Of a stretch of 60,979 nt of DNA, positions 21,301-34,310 are shown piece by piece (within the stretch, counting starts at the first letter, position 1; the number at the start of each line of letters is the position of its first letter). The translations under genes and the position numbers were made by a program. The stretch comes from Purshia tridentata. Its lineage: Eukaryota > Streptophyta > Magnoliopsida > Rosales > Rosaceae. The notes beneath the pieces are model-generated. The model did no database searches and was not told the origin of the DNA. It saw only the letters and a list, made by a program, of their open reading frames with translations. The stretch lies in assembly GCA_003254885.1 (NCBI GenBank), contig QANT01007935.1:1-60979 (forward strand), in the 5' to 3' direction.

Positions 21301-24252
21301 AATGTGTGGAAGACTTTATATTTTTCAACTAGACGGACTGCAAATTCAAACAGAGTACGGAGAAATACATTTAAGATGATTTGATTAGGAGGCTAGAAAA
21401 CGAAATCTTTTGCAGGCATATTAATTATGAGTTCACATGCTTTGCTAATGTCTCCTCTGTTCATATTGTGTTTATGCTAAAAACTACAATGTTTTATGGA
21501 TCTCTAAGCCAAAACTTATTTTAAAACGAAGTTGTTATGGTCATAAGTACACTGTAAGCGTCAAGACACAAGTAAAGGAACTCATTAATTAATTATCGAG
21601 TGTAGGGATGATTGTAGGCATTACTAATGTTGATGAGTCTAAACATTACATACCAACTTATTAAATTTTGGGTCTCTCCACTCATAGTCATAATCGATTG
21701 ATTTGGGTGAAATGCTCTAATTCTAAATCCGGTAATACGTGCTCAACATCTCTATACTTTTGTATAACAATGTATAAGATTTTGAGCTTCTCTACTTATT
21801 AGCCAATTAATTTTAAGTTGAATACTTTAGTTGTAATTGAAATCACCAATGTCGGGCACCAAAAATGGTCCAAATCTGGATATGAAAATTTATATTCATG
21901 AACACCTCAGATCCACACAAGGACTGCAGATAATTATAGTTTGAGCATAATGACTTTGTCACTCACACACGGACATGGAAAAGACAAACAACGAGGACAT
22001 GGAATGGTGTCACACACTGTCATGGTGAGGAGTAGTTCTCACCAAGATTATCAAACCAAAAAAGTCCTTGTAATAATTAGAGACGTGGGTCGGTTTGTAG
22101 CCAAATACATATGGAGATCTGTTTTTTTGGTGGAGTGTATTAGTTAGCCGTCAAAGTAGGGAAAACATTGATGAGGGGAAGGAGGGAGAGAGGGATGGAG
22201 ATTTTGAGCCTTGAAGATGTTCAAACTAAGGCAGCCTAGCAGTAATTAGGTGGACAGAGAGAAAGTAATGGATTGCCTTTAATGTGTTTTCAACCGTACT
22301 TGCATGCAGAGTTAGAGATACTATGTGAGGTTATTTTGGTATTTTACCATTTTTTTCATGCTCGTTTGTAATTAAAGGGTTATGTGAAAATGTGTTGAAA
22401 CTTCAGAGATCTTTTTGTAATTGAGTTAAAACCTCAAAGTGTGTTTGTGTAAATTCTGAAACCTTAGGAAGTTTATGTGAAAACATGCTAAACCTCATGA
22501 AGTGAGCATGTAAATAATTATAGTGTTAAACTTGTTATTTACAAATGTTTTTATAATGATGTCATTAATTTTTGGACAGAATTTTAATTGAAGGGATTAT
22601 GTGAAAAAGAGTTAAAATCTTAGGGAGTCTAGCTGTAATTTTTGAAACCTCATAGAAAATACGAAAAACCTCAAGGGGTGTTTGTATAATAAACCTGTTA
22701 GAGACATGTCTGCAAAATATATGGACTTTTTTTCCTCTTCACATTTCAATCATATTCATTGGACCTTTCTCGTGCCCACGGTCAAAGAAGGGTTGATGTT
22801 TGATATAGGCATAGGCTACATATGGAGGGGAACTTAATTTTATTCTTAGCCTGTATAGTGAGGATTACATGTCATGCCAACTAGAGTAAGGGCTGTTTAG
22901 CCATGCTTTTGTAACTATCAAAACACGCTTTAAAATAACCAAAAGCATTTAATAGAAATAGACAAAAGTACATAAAAATTTTGAGTGTTTCCTCGTAAAA
23001 CACTTCTAAGTAATAAGTAAAAACACAAAGGAAAGAAGGAAGAGTACACATGGAACAATCTACAAAGTAAAGGGTGAGTCGCTGAGAGGGTCACAAAAAG
23101 GATCAAGCTAACATTTATTTTCTTCCAAATTTTTAACATTTCAAAAATTGGTTATTAACTTAATGGTATTTCTCCTCACAACGTCAAAGACCTCCTAAAT
23201 TTTTTAAAAGCAAACATTTCTTTTGCTAAATATTAGATGGTGTGGTGTGTATAGAGTTCCCCATTTTAAAACTAGGATTCAACTGACATGGGCCCGCATT
23301 GGTGTAGAACGGGCAGATAGCATAGCACCACTAATAGTTCGGACTCGACAGTGCTCTTGGTTGGCTCACTGCCTTGGCTTCCAAGTGTGTCAATGTGTGT
23401 GCCTTCGCCGCCACTTTGTTGGCATCAAAATTCGAACCATTATATTAAGAGAAATGTTTGCCCAGAAAATACTAAAAACTCCACTTCCCAAGGATCTTGA
23501 TTCCCTGACTTTACGTAGGGTTGCTTCACTGACCAACCCTAACACAATAATGCATGCACAAATTCAATCACATTTAAGAAATGATGATTACAGACGCCTC
23601 TTTCTTTTTCTCAGAATGAACATGTTATATTTAGATCCCAACTGATATCACAATTCACAAGTCCTTACAAAAATTGTCATGTCACTCGCAAAATTTTGTG
23701 ACAGAAATTTGATAAAAGTTTAGATGACTATTATTGTTAAATCTGATTATGAACCAAAATACAGTCAGCAATCTCACAGCATCCCCGTACATTCAGCAAC
23801 ATTCAATCCACCACAAAACTAGAAATAAATGTATACAATATGTAAAAGCATGAGAGAAAAGTATCCAGACAACATTGACAAAATTGTTGATCACCAAATG
23901 CACATAGGAGTATAAGACAACTCTAAATTTACTTGTATAACAAATTAAAAACCAAAATCTGCAATCACGCACAAAAGCAGAACAAACGCCTGAACCATAA
24001 TTTAAAGATCAAAAATAATTATTAGAGTAACAATATGTCAATATCTCTCTCACAAATACAACATCCAAACAAAGCCCTACAGGAAAAACTAGTATACTTA
24101 AAAGCCTACAAAAAGTGTCTCAAGTTAAAGCGTATAACATTAACAGAAGAACATAATAGAAAACTTAAAAATCAACTGCCTCATGGATCCAAGAGCTCAA
24201 GTAACTTAAATATCTTTTCCCACCTCTTAGATGAAACTTGTAAATATCCTCT
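21301..24252. other. Long intergenic region between Ole e I and eIF4B genes
   Basis: Nearly 3 kb with no gene I can support. The stretch about 22,310-22,700 is a degenerate repeat of phrases like TTATGTGAAAA and GAAACCTCA spaced roughly 60-70 bp apart, but units are too eroded to define. A 140-codon open frame at 23,223-23,645 (plus strand) has no recognisable domain or splice context. Confidence 0.5.
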
Positions 24253-26483
24253 TCAATTATCTTCAACATGCCCGTTCTCTGGTTCGTCAGAATCACTCCT
24301 ACTCTCATTTTTCTCAGCACTGCACCCAAATAAAGCAATTTAGTTTTTTTTTAAAACCAGAAAATAGCAACAGATAATTAAAACCGCATGCATACACAAA
24401 CCGACAGTGACAAGTTATAAAACCTCTAAATAAAACCACAAGAAGAATACATGATTTCAAGGGCCTTAAATTTGAGTCACCCCATTATAAAAAATGGCTG
24501 GATCCTGCCAGTCTAATACTCGGTTTAAAATATTCTCCCAGAGGTTCAAACAACACCTTTTCTTTTCCCTCCTCCTTTGGTATATATTTTCAGGTTCCAA
24601 GGTGCGCTTAGGGGCCTAAGTTTTTGTGTGCAGATAACAAAAGAATGAACATAGCTAAAAACATCAAAGTTTCAATGGCAGCCTTCAGAATATGTAATAA
24701 GCCAGGAAAGGAAATGAAAATGGAGGGACTTTAAAATACAAAAACATTACAGAGGGCAATAACAAAGAGATACTAGTACCACTAATTTAAGCTTCTCTAT
24801 GCGCGCGCATTTGGAAATGAGGGAGGAAGGGAGAGAGCATGAACAAAACTACTCAAAATGTATTGCAATACATCATAGCACAAAATACTTAATAAAACTC
24901 CACGAATCCATAAGAAAGCAAGCAATGATCAGCAAAGTGAAATTCTTTTGAATGCAGAAACACCATTCAGAGTTCAATATTAGACACAGATGACAGAAGT
25001 GATAATCAATGCTCGATATCTCCCCACAATATTCAGAAATTAACCTAACACCTCTTCCACTAGAAAGTAGAAAGAATAGGCTGAGAGATAACTATCCAAG
25101 TAATATGGTCATTCACTGTTCCATTAACAAACCCTTTGGCATTCTCCAAATAACATTGCTAGCAAAAATCATGCAACCAAGTTCAAAAAGTAACAAAAGC
25201 ATCAACCTTTACAATTAATCATCCTAACTGTGAGTGATTTAGATACTGAAAGTCAATCACATGACTGAAACAACAAACCTTTGAGGACGAACATCAGCCA
25301 CATCAGGCTTCCTCCAAGCTCTCTCAGTCCGGTCACCAGCAAACCCATTCCCGACCCCGAAACTCCTCTTCCCAAACGACTCACCATCCGTTGCCACCTC
25401 CTTAATCTTCACCGACTCAAGCTGCTCGTCAATCTTCTTCCAATCCTGCCCTTTCTCTGCCAAAACCTCCTCTCTCGGCCTGGCCTCGCCAAACGGGTTC
25501 GAACCCTTGGGCTTCAGTGCTGTCGCTGACCCCGGTGAGGTTTCACTACTCACAGGAGCCACAGGCAGTGTCCTTGGCTGCAAATTGAGCCTCGGCCTAC
25601 TACTACCCTCAGTCCCACCACTACTCTCCTCCCTCTTCTTCCCCCAAGTATCCGAATCCGCCCCACCACCATTGGATGCAAACCCCACTTTCCTCTCTCG
25701 ATCAAAACCAGTCCCACCATTACTCTCCTCCCTCTTCCTCCCCCAATTATCCGAATCAGCACCACCGCCATTGGATGCGAACCCCACCTTCCTCTCCCGC
25801 TCAAAACCTCCACCGGAAGCACCGAATCTCCGTCCCTCCGAAGACAACACAGAGCTCTTATTCGATACCCAACTGTCCGATTCATCAGCCTTCGACTGCG
25901 AACCGAAGAACCCTCCTCTCTCACCTCTCTCTGATCTCTCCCTCCTCTCAAACCCGTTACCCACCATTGATTTCTTAGCTGCCCCCCAATCATCAATCTC
26001 ATCGGCCCTCGAAGACCCGTCTCTGTTCGATTCCTTCCCAAACCCACCACCTTCCTTCCTCGGAGTTGATGAACCCCACTTCGAATTCGACGACTCGTCG
26101 CTGTTTCCATACCTCCCACCACCGCGTTCGCCAGACCCATACGGCCTGAGCCCACCTCCGAGTCGACTCCGGTCGAGCTCCTCGGCGGTCCACTCGCGCG
26201 GACCGGTGGGGAGAACCAATCGATCCTGATGGGTCACGCCCGCGTGCTGATACGCGGCGGGCTTGGGCTCAGAATAGGTGGAGAACTCGGCGAGGGTGAC
26301 GGTCTGGCCCTTCTTCTTCTTGGGCTTGGTGGCGGCGGCTGCAGCCAGAGAAGGGAAGTCGGCGAATGGCTTTTCGACGACATGCGTTTCGTCTTTGGCT
26401 TGTTGTTCAAGTTCGGCGTCGTGTTGTTCGGAGTCGAGGGCCCAGGCGCCGGGTTTGGCCCATGGAGACACTGTTGCCGCCAT
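24253..26483 (-). CDS. EIF4B: Eukaryotic translation initiation factor 4B, plant type
   Basis: Two exons, 26483-25279 and 24319-24253, separated by a 959-bp intron (donor GTTTGT, acceptor GGTGCAG). They join in frame to 423 aa. eIF4B binds RNA and stimulates the eIF4A/eIF4F helicase during cap-dependent initiation in the cytosol. Sequence support: the plant eIF4B N-terminus with WAKPGAWAL and FPSLAAAAATKPKKKKG, then TVTLAEF and LVLPTGPREWTAEEL. A Gly/Arg/Asp/Trp-rich repeat region follows, with two near-identical SNGGGADSD-W-KKREES blocks. A conserved C-terminal part has SNPFGEARPREEVLAEKGQDW and ends in RPQSAEK...ENGHVEDN. The short last exon is easily missed; without it the frame stops a few codons into the intron. 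The coding region is much more GC-rich than its surroundings. Confidence 0.93.
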
Positions 26484-26513
26484 AGTTGCTGGGCTTGTTG
26501 GTGTGTGTAAAGA

Positions 26514-26518
<5 letters not shown>

Positions 26519-26546
<28 letters not shown>
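26519..26546. repeat. (CT)14 microsatellite in eIF4B 5' leader
   Basis: A pure CT tract on the plus strand, i.e. (GA)14 in the transcript sense, 36 bp upstream of the eIF4B ATG. GA tracts in plant leaders can bind BBR/BPC factors; here that is inference. Confidence 0.85.
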
Positions 26547-26549
<3 letters not shown>

Positions 26550-26609
26550 GCGCGAAGGTTTTAGGCGAATTGGGTTGCGTTCCTTAACGCGAAGAGAAGC
26601 GGGGTTACG

Positions 26610-26617
26610 AATATATA
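26610..26617 (-). promoter_or_regulatory. TATA-box candidate for eIF4B
   Basis: The minus strand reads CTATATATTC about 130 bp upstream of the ATG and upstream of the GA tract. Motif and spacing only. Confidence 0.4.
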
Positions 26618-28551
26618 GGGTAGGGAAGTGGATTTGATCCGACGGTGGAGATTGGAGGTGATGATTTGCTATCGGAGAGGGAATCTGAAGTTTTTATTTT
26701 TGGTCGACAGGGAATCTGACTTTGTTTATTCAATTTTTTGTTACGCCATAGGAACTAGAAACTTACCAATTACCGCCCCCCAATAGTAATAGGGGTTAAT
26801 ATTTACAGCTACAACTCTCAGATTGACAAATTATATTTTGCCTCACATTTTATTTCTTAGACTAATTTTGACACTTTTTCATTCAATCAAAAAAACAATT
26901 TTTTTGACATTATCCCTAAACTCAATTACGTTGAATGGTTTACTCTAAAATCGTTAAAAAATAAGTTTTTTCGTTAGTTTTTCACATGTAACATCATGTT
27001 ACCATCACATGGCCTTACAGATGAAGGTATTTTCGTGTTAATCATCAAATTAAACAAAAAATGAGCAGACAAAATGGCCTCGACTAGAAGACCACGTGGC
27101 ACCACATGTGCATACTAAGGGAAAATTTAATTTTTAACGACTTTAGTGTAAAGTGTTTAATGGAATTCAGATGAGAGAGGTAAAATGTGAAAAAAATTTT
27201 AATATCAGAAACAAATGTAAAATAAGACATAATTAAGAGATATAATATGTAATTAGCCCTAATAATAGTAGAGGGGTTGTAGAGTCTAGACTATTCCCTT
27301 AAGGAACACATCTCTTGTGGAGGGTTTTTTTGTTTTTACTAATTTAGAGAATAAAGGATTTGGCGATATATTTTAACAAAATAAAGAAAAATATTACTAA
27401 ATCAATATTTTTTAGGTTATATACCAAAACCAATAACTATGTGGTAAAACATAATTTATTTTAATTTTTAGAAAAAAATTACTTGAACTTAAGATCTCTC
27501 TAATATTGTGAAAAATATATCACTATACAGTCTATACCACAACTACTTGTAAAAATTGAACACATAAAAACTCAAATGAAAATCCTTATCAATATTTTAT
27601 AGTGCATAAAAAATGTATATTTTGAATATACCAACCCAATTCATTTACAACGAAACCAAAATTTCAGGAGATATACAAATCCAAGCAGTATTTGCCTAAT
27701 AATTGGCAAATATGCCTCTTAGCTGTGTTCTGTAAGTGCTAAAAATGAACTGAAGATTTTCTTCACTAAAGGGTAAACGGGCTAACACAAACTAAAAAGA
27801 GAAAGGAATCGAACTCACTCAGGTATCAACAAGAATCATGAACTAGTGAATGCGAAGAAAGGCCAAGCACCAGTAATATGTACAGATGCCATTAGCCGTC
27901 ATGGACGAATTTTCCAAGGTCACAACAGATATCTCTGTGCACTGGTATTGATACAGCACTGCAAACCTTTTCTAGAGCTGAGGATGACTCAGAGTCTTAG
28001 CAATGGGAGTGGTGCCCCAAACACACATCACAAATCAATTTAATCTAAGTGTCCAGTAGAGGTTCTCATCTGTTGGCTGGTGAAGAAAGGCACATAAAGT
28101 AAATTTCTGCAATCTGAATCATATGATAATAGCACCAAAGTCTGCCTAGAAGAAACGAGGAGCTCCCTACTCTACGAACAATACTCAAAGGGTGGCTCTA
28201 TTGGCACCCAACACATTGCTCTCCACATCCTGTCCCTAAAAAACTTTACTATATCATTTTATCCTCACTTGCTTCATATCCAAAAGAGAATAATTCATTA
28301 AAAAGAGTGGCCATGGCAATGTGAAACTGGTGCAGGGGAGGTGCGGTGAGGAAAGAGGATGGGACGGAGAGGGAGGGGGAGGTGAGGCCAATTTTTAATG
28401 AATGTGTAAAAGGGCTGTTAAGATATTTGTAAGGTGTAATGAGAAATGTGCTAGACAATCATAGACTCATTCCTACTCAAAATAATCGTCGCAGTGCAGG
28501 TTCATCACTGGGGATTATGTTCTTTCAAGATGTTGCAGGGTAAACTGGGTA
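26618..28551. other. Spacer between eIF4B and NIPA genes, possible MITE
   Basis: No gene supported. The segment about 26,795-27,262 has imperfectly inverted ends (left AGGGGTTAATATTTACA; right end, reversed, AGGGCTAATTACATATTATA) and inverted similarity around CACATTTTA, suggesting an old MITE of about 470 bp. Target duplications are not convincing. Confidence 0.35.
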
Positions 28552-31500
28552 TTACGGTTCAAGATAACCTGAACCTGAATTGTGCAACGTGATCAGATGT
28601 TCATCTTCAGAAACCTTCATTGAATCTCCACCAATGTACCATGTTACCGTTCCTGCTATGAAGGACAAAAGTACTGTAAGCTCAAGCCAAAACTCAATAC
28701 AAAGATTTCCAAAAACTAAGATTTTACAGCCAACTGAAGAAGCATCTCCGGTACAAAGAATGTGAATATTACAGCCAACTGTAAGTGTAAACATGCCCCT
28801 TAGTCTAACTAACATTGTGACCATGGAACAGTTCAACAGGATAAGAAAAACTACCTTTGCGGTCCTTTTTTCCTCTTTTGGTGCTCAACCAGAGCATTAG
28901 TTACAATTATGATGAGATGTTGCAACGTAGTAAAAACTTGAGGCGCAGAATGTTGTAAATTATTTTGCCAAACACTAACACTGATCAAGAGGCAACTAAA
29001 TATCTCACATCGTTGGGATAAAATGTACAATCATCAAATTCAAAACAATTAATATGGACATTATTCTCTTAAGTCAGAATATTTTTATATTGAGCGTGAG
29101 GCTTATGTTAAGGGATTTAAGTTCATGTCAAATATGTATAACATACATGTGTTTAATGTTCAATCCTCTTTTTAAGAAGGAATTTTCACTTATCATGTTG
29201 ATTTGAATTGAAAGAAGAAGTGAAAAGGAAAAAAATACCCACAAATTCCAGATAATAGAAATTAAGGAAAAAAAGTCAATATATACCTTGTGTAGGTGTT
29301 TCCTGATCTCTGGTTGCATGGAGTATGATGGTCCCTGACAGCACAGTGATGAATCCACATATTTCAGATGCTATGCTGCTTGCATCCTGACCAGACCAAT
29401 CCTGCATAGAATAAGGAAAACAATGTAAAATTCAGAGTCCCATGTCTTTTTAATTCCATGAAAAACAAGTAACGAATAAAGGCATCAAAAGGAAACCCCA
29501 TTATATGGATCAAGCAATCTACCTTGAACATTATTACACTAGCAATAATGGTCAGAGTTGTGAACATGACATAATATACAGGAGCAACAATTGCTGCACT
29601 AAATGTATCCAACGCCTGAAACAAAGAGGCCATGAACATCAATGATATAAAGATTCAGCGGGCACTTGTTTATAATCCAAAGTCCTAGAAACATATGAGT
29701 TAAAAAAATGCTGAAATGAAATACTAACAAGATAGCGTCCAAGCAGCATGTGATGCTCAACTTTTCAATAAAGAGGAACCAAAACATCCAAAAATTTATC
29801 TAATCCGAGATGGTAGTTATGAGATGAAACTATGCAGTTGCATGCATGCAGTGGCTATTTGGACCAACTTAAACTTAACTATAAATTTCAATGACAAAAC
29901 TTCCAGATCTTGAGAAAGTTCAACTTGTTACAATAGAAATCCTGTGTGCTTGATCTGATGCTATTATAATTACAAAAGTTATATGAAACTCAAAGGAACA
30001 ATGCATCATTTCTCCCTCCTTTATAGGCCAGGAACACATTGTAGTCAAAAGGTAACAAACAGGCAGAACATGATTTGAGAAAGCAAATGTAGAATATGAG
30101 ATTTTTAGAACAAGATGACTAGTCAGTACATAAAACGCCAATGAAAATAGTCTTGGGAGGAAGAGGCAAGCATTAATAGCGCAATACTAACCTTGTTGAG
30201 GTAATTTAACTGTGTGATGACGCAGATTGCTGCAACAGTGAAAAAAAACCAAGTCTGAGGGTAAGCTATTTGACTTACTCCCTCAAGAGTAAGCTTTATT
30301 GCAATTCCAATGGCCTTTATGCTTACAACCTGAAGAAGCAGAACAGAGGTACACAGCTAAGCACCAAAAAATTGGAGAGCACAAGACATAGAGGAACAGT
30401 AGGCCTAATTGTACTTGGAAAACTAGAGAAGCATATTTACCGTAAGTGAACCCATCAAAGAACAGATTCCCAAGTAAACTAGTATGTTTGTTTGCCCATA
30501 GCGAGGTTCAAAATACAAAACCAAAGCCAACACTAGGGAAAGTGTAGCTGCAACATAAATCAGAAAGGCTGTTGGTAGAAAAGGAAAACAAAAAAAAAAA
30601 ACAGTAGTTATAAGAGAATGAAGGTTTTATGACGATTAGCATAGAGAAGCGGAAAAAGAGATAAAAGGGGTTTAAAGTCATAAACCTGGTTGAGTGGCCA
30701 GAACCCAAATTTCCAGTACAGAATTTAGAGTATGCTCCTGAGGTGCATGGATTACAATCACCACTGATCCCACAATGCAGGAAACACATCCCACAATACC
30801 CATTTTCTGTAGTCGCTCCTTCAACAAGAAGTGAGCCAGAACAGCACTAGACAAATTCAACAAACATGTAAGTTGTAAGTTGTAACACAAACATTTTTTT
30901 TTTTTTCAGATATTACCCTAGAAATGAACTTAGACCGATCAGAATTTACCTGATTATTATACTCAATGCACCAAGTGGGGTTACGAGAACCGCTGGAGCA
31001 TAAACATAAGCCACAAAATTGGCAACCTCTCCAACAATCACTACCAGTTGAGAAAATTCAAAAGCAAAGAAAGATCAATAACTTAAATGCTTTTTTATCA
31101 TCATTCCAATCATACATATATTTTCGGCGAGCTAAACTTACTGGTGATCATTCCCGCCCACCAAAGTGGCTCTAGCAAGTAAGTATAGCCTCCAACTCCT
31201 GCATACCTCAAAAGAGAGAATTTTTCAATTACGATATCAAATTAATCACATGACAGCTTAATACTTAACTCAAATCGGACTGTGGAACCTATCAATTATC
31301 AAACACATAATTGATTCTTTTAAAAAATTGAATCTTTCGATTAAATCTCTGTAATTTCCAATTTCCAAACATCAAAAAGGCAAAAGTATCATGGAATTTG
31401 AACTAATGCGATTGAAATTAGGGAATGAAAATTCAAAGAATTAAGTAAATTACGAAAATGACCTGCGCGAGTGCCGCCAGCACCGGCGCGCTTGAGGCCC

Positions 31501-31586
31501 TTCTTCTTCAAGATGAAGCTGGTTCCTATGAAGGCGCTCGACGCCACCGCTAGTATCAGCCCCTTCATGTTCTCTGACACCCCCAT
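28552..31586 (-). CDS. NIPA-type magnesium transporter, 9 exons
   Basis: Exons on the minus strand: 31586-31463, 31198-31142, 31040-30950, 30846-30686, 30568-30441, 30329-30192, 29615-29523, 29401-29287, 28652-28552. All GT..AG; 1008 nt join in frame to 335 aa, the usual length for plant NIPA (DUF803) proteins. The family are multi-pass membrane proteins linked to Mg2+ transport at plasma or endosomal membranes. Landmarks: MKGLILAVASSAFIGTSFIL (TM1), KKKGLKRAG, GGYTYLLEPLWWAGM, ANFVAYVYAPAVLVTPLGAL, LAHFLLKERL, GCVSCIVGSVVIVIHAPQE, YFEPRYGQTNILVYLGICS, ALDTFSAAIVAPVYYVMFTT, DWSGQDASSIASEICGF and a hydrophilic tail from GTVTWYIGGD. About nine hydrophobic helices are visible. Transport activity is from family knowledge, not sequence. 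Short introns and an uninterrupted frame argue for a functional gene. Confidence 0.93.
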
Positions 31587-33674
31587 CTCTCTCTCTCAGC
31601 TGAATAAGGATTGCGATTCCCGCCAGCCAGACTTGACCAAGTGGTTCACTTCTCTCTGTAAATCGCAATGCAGAGAGAGAGAGAGAGATCTGATTCGGAA
31701 TTTACAGAGCGAAACCCGAAACGAAACTCGATGAGCCCGTCGTCTTGTCGGAAGCTTCCCGTGGCAGTACGGGCGGAGGGAATGATTCCCTGCTACGCGC
31801 GCTCATTACCTATGGTGTACGAAATACATTGTTATGGAAATGACAATAGTACCCTTATCTCTTCTGAAAGGTGCCTTATGTTCATCATATAATAGATATG
31901 AGTCCAGCAACAGCTGGCATGACAGCGCATGCACAAAGAGAGAAAAGGTACGTACGGTGGGGTTTGAACTATAATTTCTTCTGTGATTTTCTGAGATGCT
32001 GTTTGGACTCTAGGAAAATTATAAGAGGGAAATGAAAAAAGACATTAGTCACATAACGTCTTCTATGGAAAATTACCAAAAAACCTATGGGTTTTAATCT
32101 ATCATTTATGGAGGCCTCGGTGACGATTGACCTTATTGGAATTTGGCGTTTTCTTCTTTTCTGTAAATTTGGCGTCACATTTTAATAGAAAAACAAAAAA
32201 AGTTGACGTCACATTCAAAATTTATTATTTGACTTGTGAGATAATAATTGGATAAAGTTGGATGGTAAATTTCGATAGTAAGTAAATAATTGGACATGAA
32301 TCATATGATTGATTCCATCCTTGAAAGTATGACAGTGTGATTTGCAATATTTTCCATTTATAAAAGAAAAGATGTTAAGATTTTGAGTTAGCTTAAGGGG
32401 TGAGTAAGAAAAAGAAAAAAACTAGACTTTAGTAAACATATTAGGATGAAATGGACTACAATTAGGATATGTTAATAGATTCAAATCCATCCATAGATAA
32501 GATTTGGATCCTCCGTTAAACCTCCGAATTGTTTATTTTTAAAACTACCTTTGGTCATATAATTGTTTATTGTCCTGGGCCTTTTTTTCCTTTGGCTCTT
32601 TCTTCCAATCACACCAATCAAACCAAAACTTTTTAATCCTAAATCAATTCCCGATTCTCATCACTTCTTTAATTCCAATTCATTTTCCCACCTTTTTCCG
32701 TTGTTTGGATTACGCAAACTAAACCAGCTAAACCAAACACATAACAGACCTTAACCCTATATTATTTTGGGAGTATGTTATCCCATTCCTATCTAATAAA
32801 AGTGTAACCCACCAAAACTAAATGGGCTTTAACCTACTTCACATGGGTCACACCCGACCCAATCACTTGCCTCACGTGACTTGGGCCACACCTGGCCCAC
32901 TTAAAACTATCAAAAGAGCTTAATCTCAAAGCCAAATCCAACGCCTTACTAACCTGAAAGCCTGTAACCCCAAATCCCCGCAAGGAAAAGCGTGGTGGCA
33001 TACAGGCACCCCAAATAAAAAAGAACATATCTAAGAGAGCATCACATGGAGTCGACCACACAAAAACTGACAATATTCAAGAAACAAAGCACACAAGACA
33101 AAGACTAACAAGTCAGCATCAACCAAACACCATTCTTATAGCATCAACCAGAAACCATTCTTATCTCTCTCTCTTGTTCCATCGTTTACTCAATCTCTCT
33201 TCCAAAGTTCAAATGCATACACGTTTACAAAATACCAACAGGCCGATGACTCCAAAAACCAAACCCAATCGGCGGGACCAAAGAGCATAATTAACAAATC
33301 TCAACCATGACCCAAAAGATCTCAACAAAATTAAAAAAACATGCATTATATCAGAGAAAATAGTAATATATCGAAAATGGACAAGAACATAGAGCATTAT
33401 TTGATAATCAGACCTATTTTATTTAAAAGTAGCTCAGTTTTTAACACCAAAATATATGTCTCAGATCATAACCAGCAGAGCATTGAAAAAAAACCAAGTA
33501 CGACGACGACCATAGCCATACGGCCCATACCATAACCCAACCCTAAAAAGGACCACCTACTAAGCCGAAATTCGAAAAATTAAAGACACTGAACGAAGAA
33601 GACCCATAATAATAACAGACATAAAATAGTAAAACGACAACGTTCTAATCCACTCCACCATAACAAGCCGCAGT
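31587..33674. other. Spacer between NIPA and cyclophilin genes
   Basis: About 2.1 kb. The first ~120 bp is the NIPA 5' leader and promoter side and includes a GA-rich tract (about 31,673-31,688). The rest is AT-rich with no gene, tRNA or clear transposon. Confidence 0.5.
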
Positions 33675-34196
33675 CTAGCTGAGCTGGCCGCAGTCAGCAA
33701 CCACCACTGGCTTGGAGGTCCTGCCGGCGCTCGACCCGACCTTCTCGATCGCCTTCACCACGTCGAGTCCCTCCACGACCTGCCCGAACACCACGTGCTT
33801 GCCATCGAGCCACTCGGTCTTGGCCGTGCAGACGAAGAACTGGGATCCATTAGTCCCAGGTCCAGCGTTAGCCATGGAGAGGATTCCAGGACCGGTGTGC
33901 TTCTTGATGAAGTTCTCGTCAGCAAACTTGGCGCCGTAGATCGACTCGCCTCCGGTGCCGTTTCCGGCAGTGAAGTCCCCTCCCTGGCACATGAAGCCGG
34001 GGATCACACGGTGGAAGGATGAACCCTTGTAGTGCAGGGGCTTGCCGGAGCGGCCGATGCCCTTCTCGCCGGTGCAGAGGGCCCGGAAGTTCTCGGCGGT
34101 GCGGGGGGTGGTGTCGGCGAAGAGCTCCATCACGATCCGGCCGGCCGGCTGGCCTCCGATCGTCATGTCGAAGAAGACCTTAGGGTTTGAAGCCAT
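33675..34196 (-). CDS. Cytosolic cyclophilin (peptidyl-prolyl cis-trans isomerase), intronless
   Basis: A single 522-nt exon, 173 aa, full length for a plant CYP18/CYP19-type single-domain cyclophilin. It catalyses cis-trans isomerisation of Xaa-Pro bonds, acting as a folding helper and the cyclosporin target in the cytosol. Visible motifs: [35 protein letters not shown] with the catalytic Arg, [11 protein letters not shown], and [11 protein letters not shown] with the cyclosporin-contact Trp. The plant-specific insertion [14 protein letters not shown] is present. There is no targeting peptide. The gene is strikingly GC-rich with few T-ending codons compared with its neighbours, common for highly expressed plant cyclophilins. 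Which Arabidopsis paralogue it matches cannot be settled by eye. Confidence 0.97.
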   Translation of the reverse strand: MASNPKVFFDMTIGGQPAGRIVMELFADTTPRTAENFRALCTGEKGIGRSGKPLHYKGSSFHRVIPGFMCQGGDFTAGNGTGGESIYGAKFADENFIKKHTGPGILSMANAGPGTNGSQFFVCTAKTEWLDGKHVVFGQVVEGLDVVKAIEKVGSSAGRTSKPVVVADCGQLS

Positions 34197-34221
34197 TGAT
34201 GGATGCGAAGAAGAAGAGAAT

Positions 34222-34229
34222 TAGGGTTT
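34222..34229 (-). promoter_or_regulatory. Telo-box (AAACCCTA) in cyclophilin leader
   Basis: AAACCCTA on the minus strand 26 bp upstream of the cyclophilin ATG, with a second copy at 34262-34269. Telo-boxes near the start are typical of plant housekeeping and translation-related promoters. Function here is inferred. Confidence 0.5.
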
Positions 34230-34300
34230 GGTTCGTTCTATAATTCGGGGCAAAAGAGTGCTAGGGTTTGTGGTGCGCGGACGAGGTCACGAGGACGAGG

Positions 34301-34310
34301 GGGTTTATAA
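34301..34310 (-). promoter_or_regulatory. TATA-box candidate for cyclophilin
   Basis: The minus strand reads TTATAAACCC, about 105-114 bp upstream of the ATG. Together with the two telo-boxes downstream it forms a plausible core promoter. Confidence 0.5.

Noticed and set aside
23223..23645. 140-codon plus-strand open frame
   Set aside because: No recognisable motif, odd composition, no promoter or splice context; not called as a gene.
25507..26229. 240-codon open frame on the plus strand opposite eIF4B
   Set aside because: It is antisense to a well-supported GC-rich exon; the frame is open because the eIF4B codons lack complementary stops. No domain and no splice support.
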